Positions 6,346 through 6,462 of a DNA stretch of 6,462 nucleotides are shown here, piece after piece; position 1 is the stretch's first letter, and every line of letters starts with the position of its first letter. The notes beneath the pieces were generated by a model, which ran no database searches, was not told where the DNA came from, and saw only the letters and a program-made list of their open reading frames with translations. The translations under genes and the position numbers were made by a program. Origin of the DNA: an uncultured Saprospiraceae bacterium (GTDB taxonomy: Bacteria > Bacteroidota > Bacteroidia > Chitinophagales > Saprospiraceae). Location of the stretch: assembly GCA_938044055.1 (NCBI GenBank), contig CALIQO010000527.1, forward strand, positions 1 through 6,462. The letters are read 5' to 3'.

Positions 6346-6462
6346 CACTTGATCAACAATACTTCAGCTATTTCTCGAACCATAGCTATTGCCATGCATC
6401 TTAAAATAAGCTTCGTCTCTGAATCAACCTTTGTATATCATTTTAAAATTCGTTTTTATACC

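Noticed and set aside
6366..6390. Direct repeat AGCTATT, two copies 18 bases apart
   Set aside because: It is only 7 bases and two copies, upstream of the proposed promoter; it may be chance, and no known site matches.
6421..6462. Possible end of another gene on the minus strand (open for about 12 codons to a TGA), or a + strand promoter
   Set aside because: The open stretch is too short to recognise, and the TTTG at 6430-6433 has no matching -7 element within the window.

Overview
The window is typical of the phylum Bacteroidota. It is AT-rich and carries hallmark families of that phylum: a type IX secretion (T9SS) 'gliding motility-associated' C-terminal domain, a PorP/SprF-family outer-membrane protein, an OmpA-like protein with PD40 blades, and an ECF sigma factor followed by a single-pass membrane protein of the Bacteroidota anti-sigma type. 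Class or genus cannot be fixed from this sequence alone.

Bases 1-3457 (+ strand) hold a tightly coupled three-gene surface-export cassette. It comprises the 3' end of a large secreted adhesin-like protein with a type B T9SS sorting domain (5' end outside the window), a PorP/SprF-family beta-barrel partner, and a periplasmic PD40/OmpA protein that should anchor the barrel to peptidoglycan. The genes overlap by 4 bp (ATGA) and 1 bp (TGATG), so translational coupling is likely. My reading is that the barrel helps export or hold its cognate adhesin and the OmpA protein ties the complex to the wall.

Bases 3458-3540 are a short spacer containing a 23-bp interrupted palindrome just ahead of a TTG-started sigma gene.

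Bases 3541-5693 (+ strand) hold a second compact operon with overlapping genes. It encodes an ECF sigma-70 factor, a putative membrane anti-sigma factor, and an exported protein built from regular 17-18-residue repeats, each starting with a basic or small residue followed by tyrosine. That protein looks like a beta-solenoid with a tyrosine ladder, related to DUF4097/DUF2807-type adhesin-like proteins. It is the least conventional item here.

Bases 5701-6276 (- strand) hold a convergent gene for a membrane-anchored SPOR-domain protein with a very acidic linker. A small hairpin covers the junction of the two convergent genes. The remaining 186 bp (6277-6462) is non-coding as far as I can see. 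It contains a plausible Bacteroidota-type promoter reading into the SPOR gene.

All genes in view are intact apart from the first, which is cut by the window edge. I see no mobile element, CRISPR array, tRNA or rRNA. No clearly unprecedented system is evident. The best leads are the Tyr-ladder solenoid coupled to a sigma/anti-sigma pair, and the compact adhesin-barrel-OmpA cassette.
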